This document shows, piece after piece, positions 32,780-42,184 of a DNA stretch of 64,000 nucleotides. Both the position numbers and the translations under genes were made by a program. The stretch's first letter is position 1. Each line of letters begins with the position of its first letter. The DNA is taken from positions 1 to 64,000 of the forward strand of contig NZ_JAEHFJ010000013.1 in assembly GCF_016406085.1 (NCBI RefSeq), in the 5' to 3' direction. Below the pieces are notes generated by a model. The model was not told the DNA's origin. It made no database searches and worked only from the letters and a program-made list of their open reading frames with translations. Source of the DNA: Aureibaculum flavum. GTDB lineage: Bacteria; Bacteroidota; Bacteroidia; Flavobacteriales; Flavobacteriaceae.

Positions 32780-35128
32780 TTAATACATAAGTTTCATTAC
32801 TAAATTCTCTTCTGTTTTTATTTTCCCAGAATTTGAAAAGCTATTTTCAGATGCTACATTATTTTTTGCTCCCCATAAAATAGAAACAAATTGAACACTA
32901 TTATTAGTAAATGTATTTTTATTAATAGTTACATTCACAATCCCTCTATGATTTAATAAAATTCTATTCTTTTCTTGAGCTCCACAGTTAGTGAACGTAC
33001 TGTTGGTTACTAATAAATTACCACCAATAGTTGATTCATCATAACCACCACGATAATAATCAATCACATTTTGTTTTACGTTTGTAAATTGACAATTATC
33101 TATTGTTAAGTACTCCGTATTATAATCTCCTCTGTCATTTGTTTCTTCCGATAATTCAATTCCGTTTTCACAATCAGAAATAGCCGTGTTTTTAAAAGTT
33201 ATTTCCTCAGCAAATGTCTGCTTATATGCCTTTAAGACATAATTAAAGTTGTTAATTTCACAACCAGAAACGGTCAATCCAAAATGATTTGACATATTTT
33301 CTTTAAGGTTAGAAAAAGCTTGTTGCTTATCATTTCCCGTTAGTATTACATTCTTAATAGTTAAGATTCCGTAAGGATTTAATTCAAATACTGGCGTATT
33401 GTCTGCTCCTGTAAAAACAATTTCAGCTTTCTCGCTATCTTTTGATTGAATTGTAATTATTTTATTAATTACTATTGATTTTGAAACGTTATATGTTCCT
33501 GGACTTAAAGAGATCACATCTCCTGCTTTTGCTGCGGCTATTTTAGTTTCTAACTCCCCATTAGTTGCCGTAACCTCAATAACATTAGGTACAGCAGTTT
33601 CTACAACATTAGAATACCAATCGGCTCCATATTTCGTTTTATCTAAAATAGCTGGATCTTTAAACTCCCCTTGAACTGCTGCTCCAATTGAATTTTTATC
33701 TTCTCTAGAATTTCCAAAAAGATCTTTTGTTATTTTTTCAAATCCAAAACCTTTATAAATTTCAAATTCGCTCGTTAATTTAGGTAAAAATATGTTTTCA
33801 CTAACTTTAGTCAATTCAAATTCAGTTGCCCCAATCCTTTCTGGATTATCAAAAGCGACACCTTGGTTATTAACAATGTTACTTTTAAAGGTAACACCAT
33901 CAGCCTTATCATGTTCAATAATTATATTTTTATCTCCAATTTTATTATAAATAATATTATTGACAACCTCTGTTCTAAGTGCCCTAGCAGAACGTATTTC
34001 TGATTTAGGCAGTACATCTGCTTGAGCGATATTTGTTCCTACTCCAAATTGCCATGGCGATTTACAATTAACATAGGTATTATATGCAACCACAACATCA
34101 GTAACTTGATTATATCTATTTAATGGTGATTTTGGAATTCCATTCATAACCGCTAGCGGGCTTCTAAAATTTTCTCCGATAATATTATAAAAATAGTTAT
34201 TGATAATCCAATGACCAGTGTTCACAATTCTAATTCCTCCAAATTGTTTGTTTTTACCGTCACCAATAAAATAATTACCATCTATTGTGGCATAATTTCC
34301 ATGACGAGTAACCACAGAACCTTCACTTTTATAAAAGACATTATTTTTAATTAGATTGAAATTTGTTTTACTTGAAATGATTTCAACTTCCCCATTACAT
34401 TCTTCAAATAAATTATTTGCAATAGTGGTATTGCTTGGACTCATAGAAGTAAAACTACTTCCTAATTGAATGGTTTCTCCTCTAGCACCTCCTTTTCTGG
34501 GTCTTGGTCCGAAATGATTATTGACAATTTGATGATAATTTCTAATACTTTGATTTCCTTTTAAATCTACCCTAACTGTTGGACCACCATTCGTTTTACC
34601 AGCAATATAACAATGATCTAGTTTGTTATGTGTACCATAAAACTGAACCCAAAGATTATCTTGATCTCGTTCGAGGTTATTAAAATCAAGAATTACACAA
34701 TTAGAAACACTACTGTAATTAGCAACACTATCTTTACTAGTTCTAAATGCAATTACATTTTCAGTAGGAGAATGTCCGTTTCTAAAAAACAATCCATTTA
34801 CTTTTAAATAATCTCCACTCATTTCTAAATTAGAAACACCTTCAATAAAAACCTTACCTGGCGTTTCTGCTCTTAATGTAATTGGAGCTTTTTCAGTACC
34901 CTCACCTAAAAATTTAATTTGAACATCTTTCCAAACACCATTTGCTAAAACAATATTATCACCTGGCCCTGCATTTGAAATGGCCTCATCTAATTCCGCT
35001 ATATTCTTTACGACACCAACGGTAACATCTGTCTTTAGATCGCCCTTACAGCTAATCATCATAATTATTAAACTAAAAAAAAGTAAGCCTTTTCTAATAT
35101 TTAATTGGGAGTTTAAAATTGTATTCAT
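32780..35128 (-). CDS. PL6 alginate lyase, two parallel beta-helices, lipoprotein
   Basis: A 782-residue PL6 enzyme from the ATG at 35128 (MNTILNSQLN). The longer in-frame start at 35179 would add 17 residues ahead of the signal peptide. It has a lipobox MMISCKGD. The N-terminal parallel beta-helix contains a lysine in SSKTNFN (about 254) and an arginine in VVTRHGN (about 276), the pair expected to act as base and acid in PL6. A second beta-helix fills the C-terminal third (about 510-782), as in two-domain exo-type or MG-specific PL6 enzymes. It heads the PL6 - PL17 - KdgF operon, with an operator array 150 bases upstream. Confidence 0.9.
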   Translation of the reverse strand: MNTILNSQLNIRKGLLFFSLIIMMISCKGDLKTDVTVGVVKNIAELDEAISNAGPGDNIVLANGVWKDVQIKFLGEGTEKAPITLRAETPGKVFIEGVSNLEMSGDYLKVNGLFFRNGHSPTENVIAFRTSKDSVANYSSVSNCVILDFNNLERDQDNLWVQFYGTHNKLDHCYIAGKTNGGPTVRVDLKGNQSIRNYHQIVNNHFGPRPRKGGARGETIQLGSSFTSMSPSNTTIANNLFEECNGEVEIISSKTNFNLIKNNVFYKSEGSVVTRHGNYATIDGNYFIGDGKNKQFGGIRIVNTGHWIINNYFYNIIGENFRSPLAVMNGIPKSPLNRYNQVTDVVVAYNTYVNCKSPWQFGVGTNIAQADVLPKSEIRSARALRTEVVNNIIYNKIGDKNIIIEHDKADGVTFKSNIVNNQGVAFDNPERIGATEFELTKVSENIFLPKLTSEFEIYKGFGFEKITKDLFGNSREDKNSIGAAVQGEFKDPAILDKTKYGADWYSNVVETAVPNVIEVTATNGELETKIAAAKAGDVISLSPGTYNVSKSIVINKIITIQSKDSEKAEIVFTGADNTPVFELNPYGILTIKNVILTGNDKQQAFSNLKENMSNHFGLTVSGCEINNFNYVLKAYKQTFAEEITFKNTAISDCENGIELSEETNDRGDYNTEYLTIDNCQFTNVKQNVIDYYRGGYDESTIGGNLLVTNSTFTNCGAQEKNRILLNHRGIVNVTINKNTFTNNSVQFVSILWGAKNNVASENSFSNSGKIKTEENLVMKLMY

Positions 35129-35278
35129 TGTAGTGAAATCATTAAGTTTAATAGTTAGTTTGGTTATGATTTTACCCATATTTCAAAAGGGAAAATTGAT
35201 AAAATATATTAATTTTTAAGAAATTAAAACTTTAGTATTAAATCACTTTTAGTTCAAAGTTTTAGATCAAAACACAAA

Positions 35279-35303
35279 TTGGTTAACCAGTTTGGTTTAC
35301 CAA
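35279..35303. promoter_or_regulatory. Phased operator array D: two units upstream of PL6
   Basis: TTGGTTAACCAG starts at 35279 and TTGGTTTACCAA at 35292, again 13 bp apart. The second unit overlaps CAAATATA (35301-35308), the minus-strand -7 box TATATTTG. No third unit is seen on the proximal side. Confidence 0.78.
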
Positions 35304-35331
35304 ATATATAGATATTTATTTATTGAACAAT
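35301..35331 (-). promoter_or_regulatory. Promoter of the PL6-PL17-KdgF operon
   Basis: The minus strand reads ATTG at 35331-35328 (three of four -33 positions), 19 bases, then TATATTTG at 35308-35301. The -7 box overlaps operator array D. Confidence 0.65.
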
Positions 35332-35549
35332 GGCTTTCATTCGATAATTTAAAACATTACTAAATTATGATAAAAAATCAACTGCTTCTTTTAACTACTA
35401 AAATCAAGTAAAAGATCTTTTGAATTCAAAAATTAGCTTTTGAAATTAAAACTATTTTTCAGAATCGTTAACGTTCACAATAATTATTTTAAATTTGTTA
35501 ATAACGAAGGGCTATCGCCCTTATCATTGAACACTGTTCTAAATACAAT
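35309..35549. other. Non-coding stretch between PL6 and the second LacI gene
   Basis: No gene is seen. An 8-bp palindrome CGTTAACG with weakly symmetrical flanks lies near 35466-35473, 75-85 bases before the LacI start. It could be an operator but is too weak to claim firmly. Confidence 0.35.
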
Positions 35550-36581
35550 ATGGGAATAAAACGTATAGCAAAATTAGCCAATGTTTCAATTGGAACAGTA
35601 GATAGAGTGCTGAATAAAAGGTCTGGTGTATCTAAAGAAACAGAGAAAAAAGTTTTAAAAATTATCGAGGAAATTGGCTACTCCAAAAACACCACGGCAA
35701 GTCGACTAAAACTGGCTGCTACTAAAAAAATAAAGATTGCCATATTAACACCGAAAAGCAGTACAAAATGGAGCTATTGGAAACTACCCAAAAAAGGAAT
35801 TACAAAAGCAATTGATGAGCTCACAGAACTCGGTGTTATGGCCGATTTTTACGATTTTACGGATTCATCAACATATAAAACACAAGTCAAAAATATTTTC
35901 CTTAAAAATTATGACGCCATAGTTACCGTTCCTTTTTTCAAGAACGCGAGCAATTCTTTATTAAATCTTGCCGAATCAATAAACATTCCAGTTGTTTTTT
36001 TAGACACAGAAATACCATTACATGCTACTGCAAATTTTATTCGTCAAAACTCAGAAAAAGCGGGTATGGTTGCAGGTAGATTACTACACGGCTTAGTGGG
36101 AAACGATGGTCACTATTTTATAGTTAATATTAGTAACGACAAAGGAATACACGCCAATGGAAAACAAAGAGAAAACGGCTTTAGAACCTTTTTAAAATCC
36201 ATCGATACAGACATAAATATTAAAACGATAACCCACGCTGTAGATAGTAATTTTACATTTACGGAAGAATTGGAAAAGTTATTTAAAAACAACAACACTA
36301 AAGGGATTTTTGTAACAAACTCTAGATCTCATATGATTCCCCCAATTCTTAAAAAACACAATATTAAAAATACATTTGTAATTGGTTTTGACATGAATAA
36401 AGAGAACATTGAGTGTTTAAAAAATGATAAAATAAACTTTATTCTTGATCAAAATCCAAAATACCAAGGTTATGCTGCCATAAAAGGGTTGTATAAATAC
36501 ATTACAGAACAAGATGCTTCAGATTTAAATATTGAAATACCAATAGACATCATCGTAAAGGAAAATATTATTGAAGTGTAA
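35550..36581 (+). CDS. LacI-family regulator, probably of the TRAP/uronate genes
   Basis: A 343-residue LacI/GalR regulator with helix-turn-helix and hinge (IKRIAKLANVSIGTVDRVLNKRSGVSKETEKKVLKIIEEIGY) and a periplasmic-binding-like effector domain (IAILTPKSSTKWSYWKLPKKG ... IVTVPFFKNASN ... VIGFDMNKEN). The TVDRVLNKRSGV recognition region belongs to the subgroup whose domain resembles ribose-binding proteins. It is convergent with the TRAP transporter genes, ending 18 bases away. Control of the TRAP and uronate genes is inferred from position and from CG-centred palindromes at their promoters. The inducer is unknown. Confidence 0.88.
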   Translation: MGIKRIAKLANVSIGTVDRVLNKRSGVSKETEKKVLKIIEEIGYSKNTTASRLKLAATKKIKIAILTPKSSTKWSYWKLPKKGITKAIDELTELGVMADFYDFTDSSTYKTQVKNIFLKNYDAIVTVPFFKNASNSLLNLAESINIPVVFLDTEIPLHATANFIRQNSEKAGMVAGRLLHGLVGNDGHYFIVNISNDKGIHANGKQRENGFRTFLKSIDTDINIKTITHAVDSNFTFTEELEKLFKNNNTKGIFVTNSRSHMIPPILKKHNIKNTFVIGFDMNKENIECLKNDKINFILDQNPKYQGYAAIKGLYKYITEQDASDLNIEIPIDIIVKENIIEV

Positions 36582-36599
36582 ACAAAGAAAATCAGCTTT

Positions 36600-37904
36600 T
36601 TACAAACCAAATAATCTAGGTAAAAACATTGATATTTCAGGAATGTAACTAATCAACATTAATACAGCTACCATTATCGCTAAAAACGGCAATAGCGGTT
36701 TTATTACTTGCGTGACTGAAACTTTTGCGACACCACTACCTACAAAGAGCAAGGTACCCACAGGAGGTGTACAAATACCTATACAAAGGTTTAACACAAT
36801 CACTATTCCAAAATGCACTGGATCCATCCCTAATGCAGTAACTACTGGTAAAAATATTGGCGTAAATATTAGAACAGCAGGGGTCATATCCATAAATGTT
36901 CCAACAACAAGTAGAATAATATTAATTGCTAAAAAGATGGCAAATTTATTATTTAAAGAATCTAATAAAAACGTGCTTATCATTTCAGGAATTCCTTCAA
37001 AAGAAAACAACCAAGACATAGCCATAGAAGTACAGATTAAAAACATAACCACAGCAGTTGTTTTTGCACTCGTTAGTAATACATCAGGAAAGTCCTTTGT
37101 TTTCATATCTCCATAAATCAGAGACAAGACTGCGGCATATAACACAGCAATTACTGACGCTTCTGTTGCTGTAAAAATACCAGCCACAATTCCGCCAACT
37201 ACAATTACCAATAATAATAAACTAAAAAAGGCTTTTCTAAAGAAAGTCCAAACTTCAAAAAGAGTTGCTCGCTTCCCTCTAGCGTACCCTTTACTTATGG
37301 CGATAAAAGCAACATAACCCATAATAGCAAAACCTAACAAAATTCCCGGAATGTATCCAGCAATAAATAATGCTGCAACAGAAGCTGTTCCTCCACTTGC
37401 TAAAGCATAAACGATAAGAATATTACTCGGTGGAATTAATAAGCCTGTTGTTGATGCTGTAATATTAATTGAAGCACTTAATGTTCTTGGGTATCCTTCT
37501 TCTTCCATCCTATCCGTCATAATAGATCCAATAGCAGAAGCAGCAGCTAGTGCAGAACCTGATATAGCCCCAAACAGCATTGATGCCAATATGTTTACAT
37601 AAGCCAAACCGCCTGGAAGACTAGACACTAAAGATTTTGCAAAATTTATTAATCTATTGGCTATTCCACCACGTTTCATTATTTCACCAGCAAGTACAAA
37701 AAACGGAATGGCAAGTAGAGCAAAGCTGTCAATACCTGTCGTCATTCGTTGAGCAATTGTTGTTATGCCAGGCATTTTATCTATATTCAATAAAAGACTT
37801 AAGGTTGTTGCAATACCAATACTATATGCTACAGGGACTTTTAATAATAAAAGCCCAAAGAAACTAACAAACAAAACGATAATACTAATAACTTCTATGC
37901 TCAT
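36600..37904 (-). CDS. TRAP transporter large permease (DctM/SiaM-type)
   Basis: A 434-residue inner-membrane protein with about twelve hydrophobic segments, the TRAP large subunit that couples Na+ flow to uptake. Signature regions include IPFFVLAGEIMKRGGIANRL, GAISGSALAAASAIGSIM, ITASTTGLLIPPSN and LNLCIGICTPPVGTLLF. It lies 3 bases after the small permease gene, and the three subunits are in the order P-Q-M. Substrate specificity comes from the binding protein; context (glucuronate isomerase and mannonate dehydratase next door) suggests a hexuronate. Confidence 0.93.
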   Translation of the reverse strand: MSIEVISIIVLFVSFFGLLLLKVPVAYSIGIATTLSLLLNIDKMPGITTIAQRMTTGIDSFALLAIPFFVLAGEIMKRGGIANRLINFAKSLVSSLPGGLAYVNILASMLFGAISGSALAAASAIGSIMTDRMEEEGYPRTLSASINITASTTGLLIPPSNILIVYALASGGTASVAALFIAGYIPGILLGFAIMGYVAFIAISKGYARGKRATLFEVWTFFRKAFFSLLLLVIVVGGIVAGIFTATEASVIAVLYAAVLSLIYGDMKTKDFPDVLLTSAKTTAVVMFLICTSMAMSWLFSFEGIPEMISTFLLDSLNNKFAIFLAINIILLVVGTFMDMTPAVLIFTPIFLPVVTALGMDPVHFGIVIVLNLCIGICTPPVGTLLFVGSGVAKVSVTQVIKPLLPFLAIMVAVLMLISYIPEISMFLPRLFGL

Positions 37905-37906
37905 AA

Positions 37907-38398
37907 TTAACTACTTATTTTGTTTGTATAAATTCTTGTGATATGATATATCGAAAAGATCATGATTAACAATCCGCTAAAAGGCATAATTGCATATACA
38001 TACCCTAAAGGAATTCTAAGCGTACCTGACAATTGTTCTAAGTGTAAGGTTGTATATACCAAATTACCACCACCAACAACCATTACAATTAATGCAAAAA
38101 GAAAAATAAATAATTCAATAAGAATAGATGCTTTTCTTTTATTGGCTGGTGAAAGTTTTTCATACACAAAATCCATTGATAAATGCTCTCTTTTAGCATT
38201 GAGATATGCTGCTCCTAAAACGGTCATCCAAATTAATGAAAAGCGAGCAAATTCTTCTGTCCAAGTAAAAGACCTTCCTATTATATATCTAGAAAACACT
38301 TGAAACAAAACATCTAATACTAAAAGGGCAAAAATTAATATTAAGAACCATTCTAGAATTCGATTAACTTTATTAAAAACAAGCTCAGATTTACTCAT
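37907..38398 (-). CDS. TRAP transporter small permease (DctQ-type)
   Basis: A 163-residue membrane protein with four predicted transmembrane helices (LEWFLILIFALLVLDVLFQVF, WMTVLGAAYLNA and two further C-terminal segments). The EEFARFSLIWMTVLGAA motif is typical of DctQ subunits. Spacing to both neighbours is 2-3 bases, so the three TRAP genes are one translation-coupled unit. Confidence 0.9.
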   Translation of the reverse strand: MSKSELVFNKVNRILEWFLILIFALLVLDVLFQVFSRYIIGRSFTWTEEFARFSLIWMTVLGAAYLNAKREHLSMDFVYEKLSPANKRKASILIELFIFLFALIVMVVGGGNLVYTTLHLEQLSGTLRIPLGYVYAIMPFSGLLIMIFSIYHITRIYTNKISS

Positions 38399-38400
38399 AA

Positions 38401-39375
38401 TTATTGATTTTTAATTTGTTCTACAATTGAAGCCATTTCTGGATGTTCTTTTACAAATTCTTCAACAACAGATTTAGATTTTTCAGCAAATAAAGATTTG
38501 TCTGGAATGATAATTTCCACTCCAGCTTCTTTTGCAATTTTCATAGACTCTTCAACAGAATTGTTCCAAAATACTTTTTCAGCTTGTGCAGATTCATCAG
38601 CTGCTTCTTGTACCCATATTTTTTCCTCATCAGATAACTTATCCCAGTATTTAGTACCGATTAAAAGTACATCTGGCACAGAAGAATGTTGATCTAACGT
38701 ATAATATTTACTAATTTCGTAATGATTAGAAGACACAAATGATGGAGGATTATTTTCTGCACCATCCACAACACCTTGCTGAATAGCAGTATACAATTCT
38801 CCATAAGCCAATGGTGTGGCTGAGCCTCCCATAGAATTAACCATATTAATTGCCATTTGATTGTTCATTACCCTAATTTTAAGCCCCTTTAAATCCTCAG
38901 GAGTTCTAATAGCCTTAGTACTCGTATAAAAACTTCTACTTCCAGCATCGTAATAGCAAAGACCTCGTAACCAAAATTTAGACCCTTTTTCTAAAATTGA
39001 TTTACCTATCGGCCCTTCCAACACATCAAATTGATGTTGTTTATCTCTAAATAAATAAGGTATTCCTAGAATATGATATTCAGGGACAAAATTAGAAAGT
39101 GTGGCTGCACTTACTTTAGTGGCTGCTACACTACCAATTTGTAACAATTCTAGCACTTCTCTTTCTGAACCCAATTGGGCATCTGGAAAAATTTTAACTT
39201 TTAGAGTTCCACCTGATTTTATTTCTAGTGCTTTTTTAAATTCTAAGATCCCTTTGTGCACAGGATGTGTTTGCGGTAAACCATGTGCTAAATACAACAT
39301 CTTTGTGTCATCTACTTTTTCACATGATATAATACTAGCAAAAAGAATTGCGATAAGTATTAATTTATAATTCAT
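38401..39375 (-). CDS. TRAP transporter substrate-binding protein (DctP-type), lipoprotein
   Basis: A 324-residue DctP-family binding protein. The N-terminus has a lipobox (FASIISCEK, Cys about 18), so it is tethered rather than freely periplasmic. GLKIRVMNNQ supplies the conserved arginine that grips the substrate carboxylate, and GELYTAIQQGVVDGAENNP is the family signature. With DctQ and DctM it would import a sugar acid; the downstream-acting UxaC/UxuA/reductase genes suggest glucuronate or galacturonate. A 16-bp palindrome lies within its promoter. Confidence 0.9.
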   Translation of the reverse strand: MNYKLILIAILFASIISCEKVDDTKMLYLAHGLPQTHPVHKGILEFKKALEIKSGGTLKVKIFPDAQLGSEREVLELLQIGSVAATKVSAATLSNFVPEYHILGIPYLFRDKQHQFDVLEGPIGKSILEKGSKFWLRGLCYYDAGSRSFYTSTKAIRTPEDLKGLKIRVMNNQMAINMVNSMGGSATPLAYGELYTAIQQGVVDGAENNPPSFVSSNHYEISKYYTLDQHSSVPDVLLIGTKYWDKLSDEEKIWVQEAADESAQAEKVFWNNSVEESMKIAKEAGVEIIIPDKSLFAEKSKSVVEEFVKEHPEMASIVEQIKNQ

Positions 39376-39521
39376 CGGTAACTTTTTATTGTTATTTAAG
39401 GGTCAGATGGAATATCATAATTAATAATTTGTAGGTATCCAAATCTGGGTTGTTGTATTACTTTATTCTATATTCTTTACGTTAAAATCATAAATTCTAT
39501 AATTTAACGTGTGAAACTTTA

Positions 39522-39554
39522 CAAATATAACAAAATACAATCGATTGTATCAAT
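39522..39554 (-). promoter_or_regulatory. Promoter of the TRAP operon with internal palindrome
   Basis: The minus strand reads ATTG (39554-39551), 21 bases, then TATATTTG (39529-39522). A perfect 16-bp palindrome ATACAATCGATTGTAT (39535-39550), centred on CG, fills the spacer between the two boxes. This is where a repressor of LacI type would bind; the LacI gene at 35550 is the nearest candidate. Confidence 0.7.
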
Positions 39555-39570
39555 TTATGTAATCTTAATT

Positions 39571-40983
39571 CTATTTATTAAATTTAAAATAGTCTACGGC
39601 ATTATGATAACATATGTCTTGTATCATTTTCCCCACAAAGGGAAGATCATTTGGAATTAATCCCTTTCTCATATCTTCTGCCATTAAGTTAGATAAAATC
39701 CTTCTAAAATACTCATGTCTCGGATAAGACAATAAACTACGACTGTCTGTTAACATCCCTACAAATCGACTTAAAAGTCCCATATTTGAAAGTGTATTTA
39801 TTTGCTTTTCCATTCCATCTTTCTGATCTAAAAACCACCAGCCTGACCCCCATTGCATCTTACCAATAACACCACCTTCACTATAATTACCCATCATAGT
39901 TGCAAAAACTTCATTTTGAGATGGATTCAGATTATAAGTAATGGTCTTACTTAAACAATTTTCCGAATCAAGGTTATTAAACAATGTTGACATCGCTTCT
40001 GCTTGACTAAAATCTCCAATAGAGTCACAACCAACATCTGCACCAACCTCTTTCAATAGGCGACTATTATTGTTACGTAAAGCACCTAAATGAAACTGTT
40101 GCACCCACCCTTTAGCATGATACATTTTACACAATTTATATAAGATAAAAGACATATATAAATTAGATTCATCGGTTGTAATTTCTTTATTTACCAATCG
40201 CTTTTTCAATATAGAATCAGCTTCTTTTTCAGTAAAGTCATAGGCGTAAATTTGCTCTAATCCATAATCTGAAAGCCTACAACCATGTGCATCAAAAAAG
40301 TCAATTCTACTTTGAATTGCTTTTAACAATTCATTCATATTGTTAATGGAATGCCCAACACAAGTACTTAATTTTTTAATATAATCTGAAAAATTTTCAC
40401 CTTCAATTTGAAGTAACCCATCTGGTCTGAAAGTAGGTAACACCTTGGTAAATATATTTCTATTAGCGATAGTTATATGATATTCTAAATTATCAATTGG
40501 ATCATCAGTAGTACAAATCACCTCTACATTCATATCTTCTAATAAGTCCGCAGGTGTCTTTGTTGCCAAAATGGAATTTGCTTTTTTATATATTTCAGAT
40601 GCTGTTGAGGGTTGCAAAATATCATCAACATCAAAATACCTTTTTAACTCTAATTGGGTCCAATGAAATAAAGGATTTCTCAAGGTGTACGGAACTGTTT
40701 CTGCCCACTTATTAAACTTATCTTCCTTTAAAGTATTTCCAGTGATGTATTTTTCATCAACACCATTGGCTCGCATACCTCGCCACTTATAATGATCGCC
40801 ACCCAACCATGCGTCTGTAATATTACCTATTGGTAAATTCTCTGCTATTTGCTTTGGCGATAAATGATTGTGATAATCAATTATCGGCATATCTTTAGCA
40901 TAGTCGTGATACAAAATTTCAGCTTCTTTTGAATTTAAAAGAAAATTTTCGGTAATAAATGTTTTACAATTTATTTGATGCAT
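39571..40983 (-). CDS. uxaC: Glucuronate isomerase
   Basis: A 470-residue amidohydrolase-fold isomerase converting D-glucuronate to D-fructuronate (or galacturonate to tagaturonate). The HxH metal motif is in IIDYHNHLSP, and further family blocks are WLGGDHYKWRGMRANG, CTTDDP, HLGALRNNNSR and MLTDSRSLLSYPRHEYFRR. Its start codon overlaps the uxuA stop by one base (TAATG), indicating translational coupling. With UxuA and the SDR it completes the glucuronate-to-KDG route, feeding KdgK encoded at 14106-15146. Confidence 0.94.
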   Translation of the reverse strand: MHQINCKTFITENFLLNSKEAEILYHDYAKDMPIIDYHNHLSPKQIAENLPIGNITDAWLGGDHYKWRGMRANGVDEKYITGNTLKEDKFNKWAETVPYTLRNPLFHWTQLELKRYFDVDDILQPSTASEIYKKANSILATKTPADLLEDMNVEVICTTDDPIDNLEYHITIANRNIFTKVLPTFRPDGLLQIEGENFSDYIKKLSTCVGHSINNMNELLKAIQSRIDFFDAHGCRLSDYGLEQIYAYDFTEKEADSILKKRLVNKEITTDESNLYMSFILYKLCKMYHAKGWVQQFHLGALRNNNSRLLKEVGADVGCDSIGDFSQAEAMSTLFNNLDSENCLSKTITYNLNPSQNEVFATMMGNYSEGGVIGKMQWGSGWWFLDQKDGMEKQINTLSNMGLLSRFVGMLTDSRSLLSYPRHEYFRRILSNLMAEDMRKGLIPNDLPFVGKMIQDICYHNAVDYFKFNK

Positions 40984-42173
40984 TAGTTTAAACTTTTAGA
41001 AATTCCAAATTCCAATCCTCTTAATTCAGCCAAACCTCTTAATCGTCCGATACCTGAATAACCGGGGTTTGTTTTTTTACTTAGATCATCTAACATTTGA
41101 TGACCATGATCAGGACGCATTGGCATTCTCAGATCAGCTCTTCCTGCTGCTTTTCTTTTTCTTTGCTCTAGAATAAGAGCTTTCATTACTCCGTACATGT
41201 CTACATCACCTTCTAAATGATTAGCTTCATAAAAATTACCTAATTCGTCACGTTGCGTTGCTCTTAAATGGATAAAATGAATTCTATCTCCCAAACGTTC
41301 CACCATTCCTGGCAAGTCATTATCAGAACGAACTCCAAATGACCCCGTACAAAAGGTTAATCCGTTGTTGGGACTATCCACTGCCTTATACAAATCGAGA
41401 ATATCTTGTTCTGTACTGACAACTCTTGGTAAGCCTAAAATTGGAAATGGAGGATCGTCTGGATGAATACACATTAACACCCCTGCCTTTTCGGCTGCCG
41501 GTATAATTTGTTCAAGAAAATAAAAAAGATGCTTTTTTAATTCTTTTGGACCAATACTGTTGTATGTTGCAAGTATGGCATTAAATTCTTCTAATGTATA
41601 TCCCTCTTCAGCTCCAGGCAAACCTGCAATAATATTTTTAATCAATAACTTTTTATCTGCAGCACTCATTCGGGCATGCATAGCTTCGGCATTGGCAATT
41701 TGCTCAGTGGTATAACTTTCTTTCGCTCCTGGTCTTTGTAATAAAAAGACTTCAAAAACAGTAAATGCCGTAGCATCAAATCGTAAGGCTCTAGAGCCAT
41801 CTGACACTTCATAATCTAAACTAGTTCTCGTCCAATCTAGCACTGGCATAAAATTATAACATACGATATCAATACCACAAGCACCTAAATTAGTAAGTGT
41901 TTGTTTGTAATTATTGATATAGATTTGAAAATCACCATTCTGAGTTTTTATATCTTCATGAATAGGAACACTTTCTACTACTGACCAAGTTAGCCCAGTA
42001 TTTTCAATGATTGTCTTTCTTTTCTTTATTTCTTCGACTGACCAGACTTCACCATTTGGAATTTGATGTAATGCCGAAACAACGCCTGTTGCACCTGCTT
42101 GTTTTATATCTGTAAGAGAAACGGGATCATTTGGTCCATACCATCTCCATGTTTGTTCTAATTTTAAGCTCAT
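40983..42173 (-). CDS. uxuA: Mannonate dehydratase
   Basis: A 396-residue TIM-barrel enzyme that dehydrates D-mannonate to KDG. Family blocks visible are [13 protein letters not shown], the N-terminal [31 protein letters not shown] and [14 protein letters not shown], with His, Asp and Cys (FCTGSFGVR) metal ligands. It follows the reductase gene by 11 bases and overlaps uxaC by one base. The C-terminal [17 protein letters not shown] is typical. Confidence 0.95.
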   Translation of the reverse strand: MSLKLEQTWRWYGPNDPVSLTDIKQAGATGVVSALHQIPNGEVWSVEEIKKRKTIIENTGLTWSVVESVPIHEDIKTQNGDFQIYINNYKQTLTNLGACGIDIVCYNFMPVLDWTRTSLDYEVSDGSRALRFDATAFTVFEVFLLQRPGAKESYTTEQIANAEAMHARMSAADKKLLIKNIIAGLPGAEEGYTLEEFNAILATYNSIGPKELKKHLFYFLEQIIPAAEKAGVLMCIHPDDPPFPILGLPRVVSTEQDILDLYKAVDSPNNGLTFCTGSFGVRSDNDLPGMVERLGDRIHFIHLRATQRDELGNFYEANHLEGDVDMYGVMKALILEQRKRKAAGRADLRMPMRPDHGHQMLDDLSKKTNPGYSGIGRLRGLAELRGLEFGISKSLN

Positions 42174-42184
42174 ATCTATTTATT

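Noticed and set aside
35456-35480. Operator for the second LacI gene near CGTTAACG
   Set aside because: Symmetry outside the central 8 bp is poor and no matching site is seen at the TRAP or uronate promoters.
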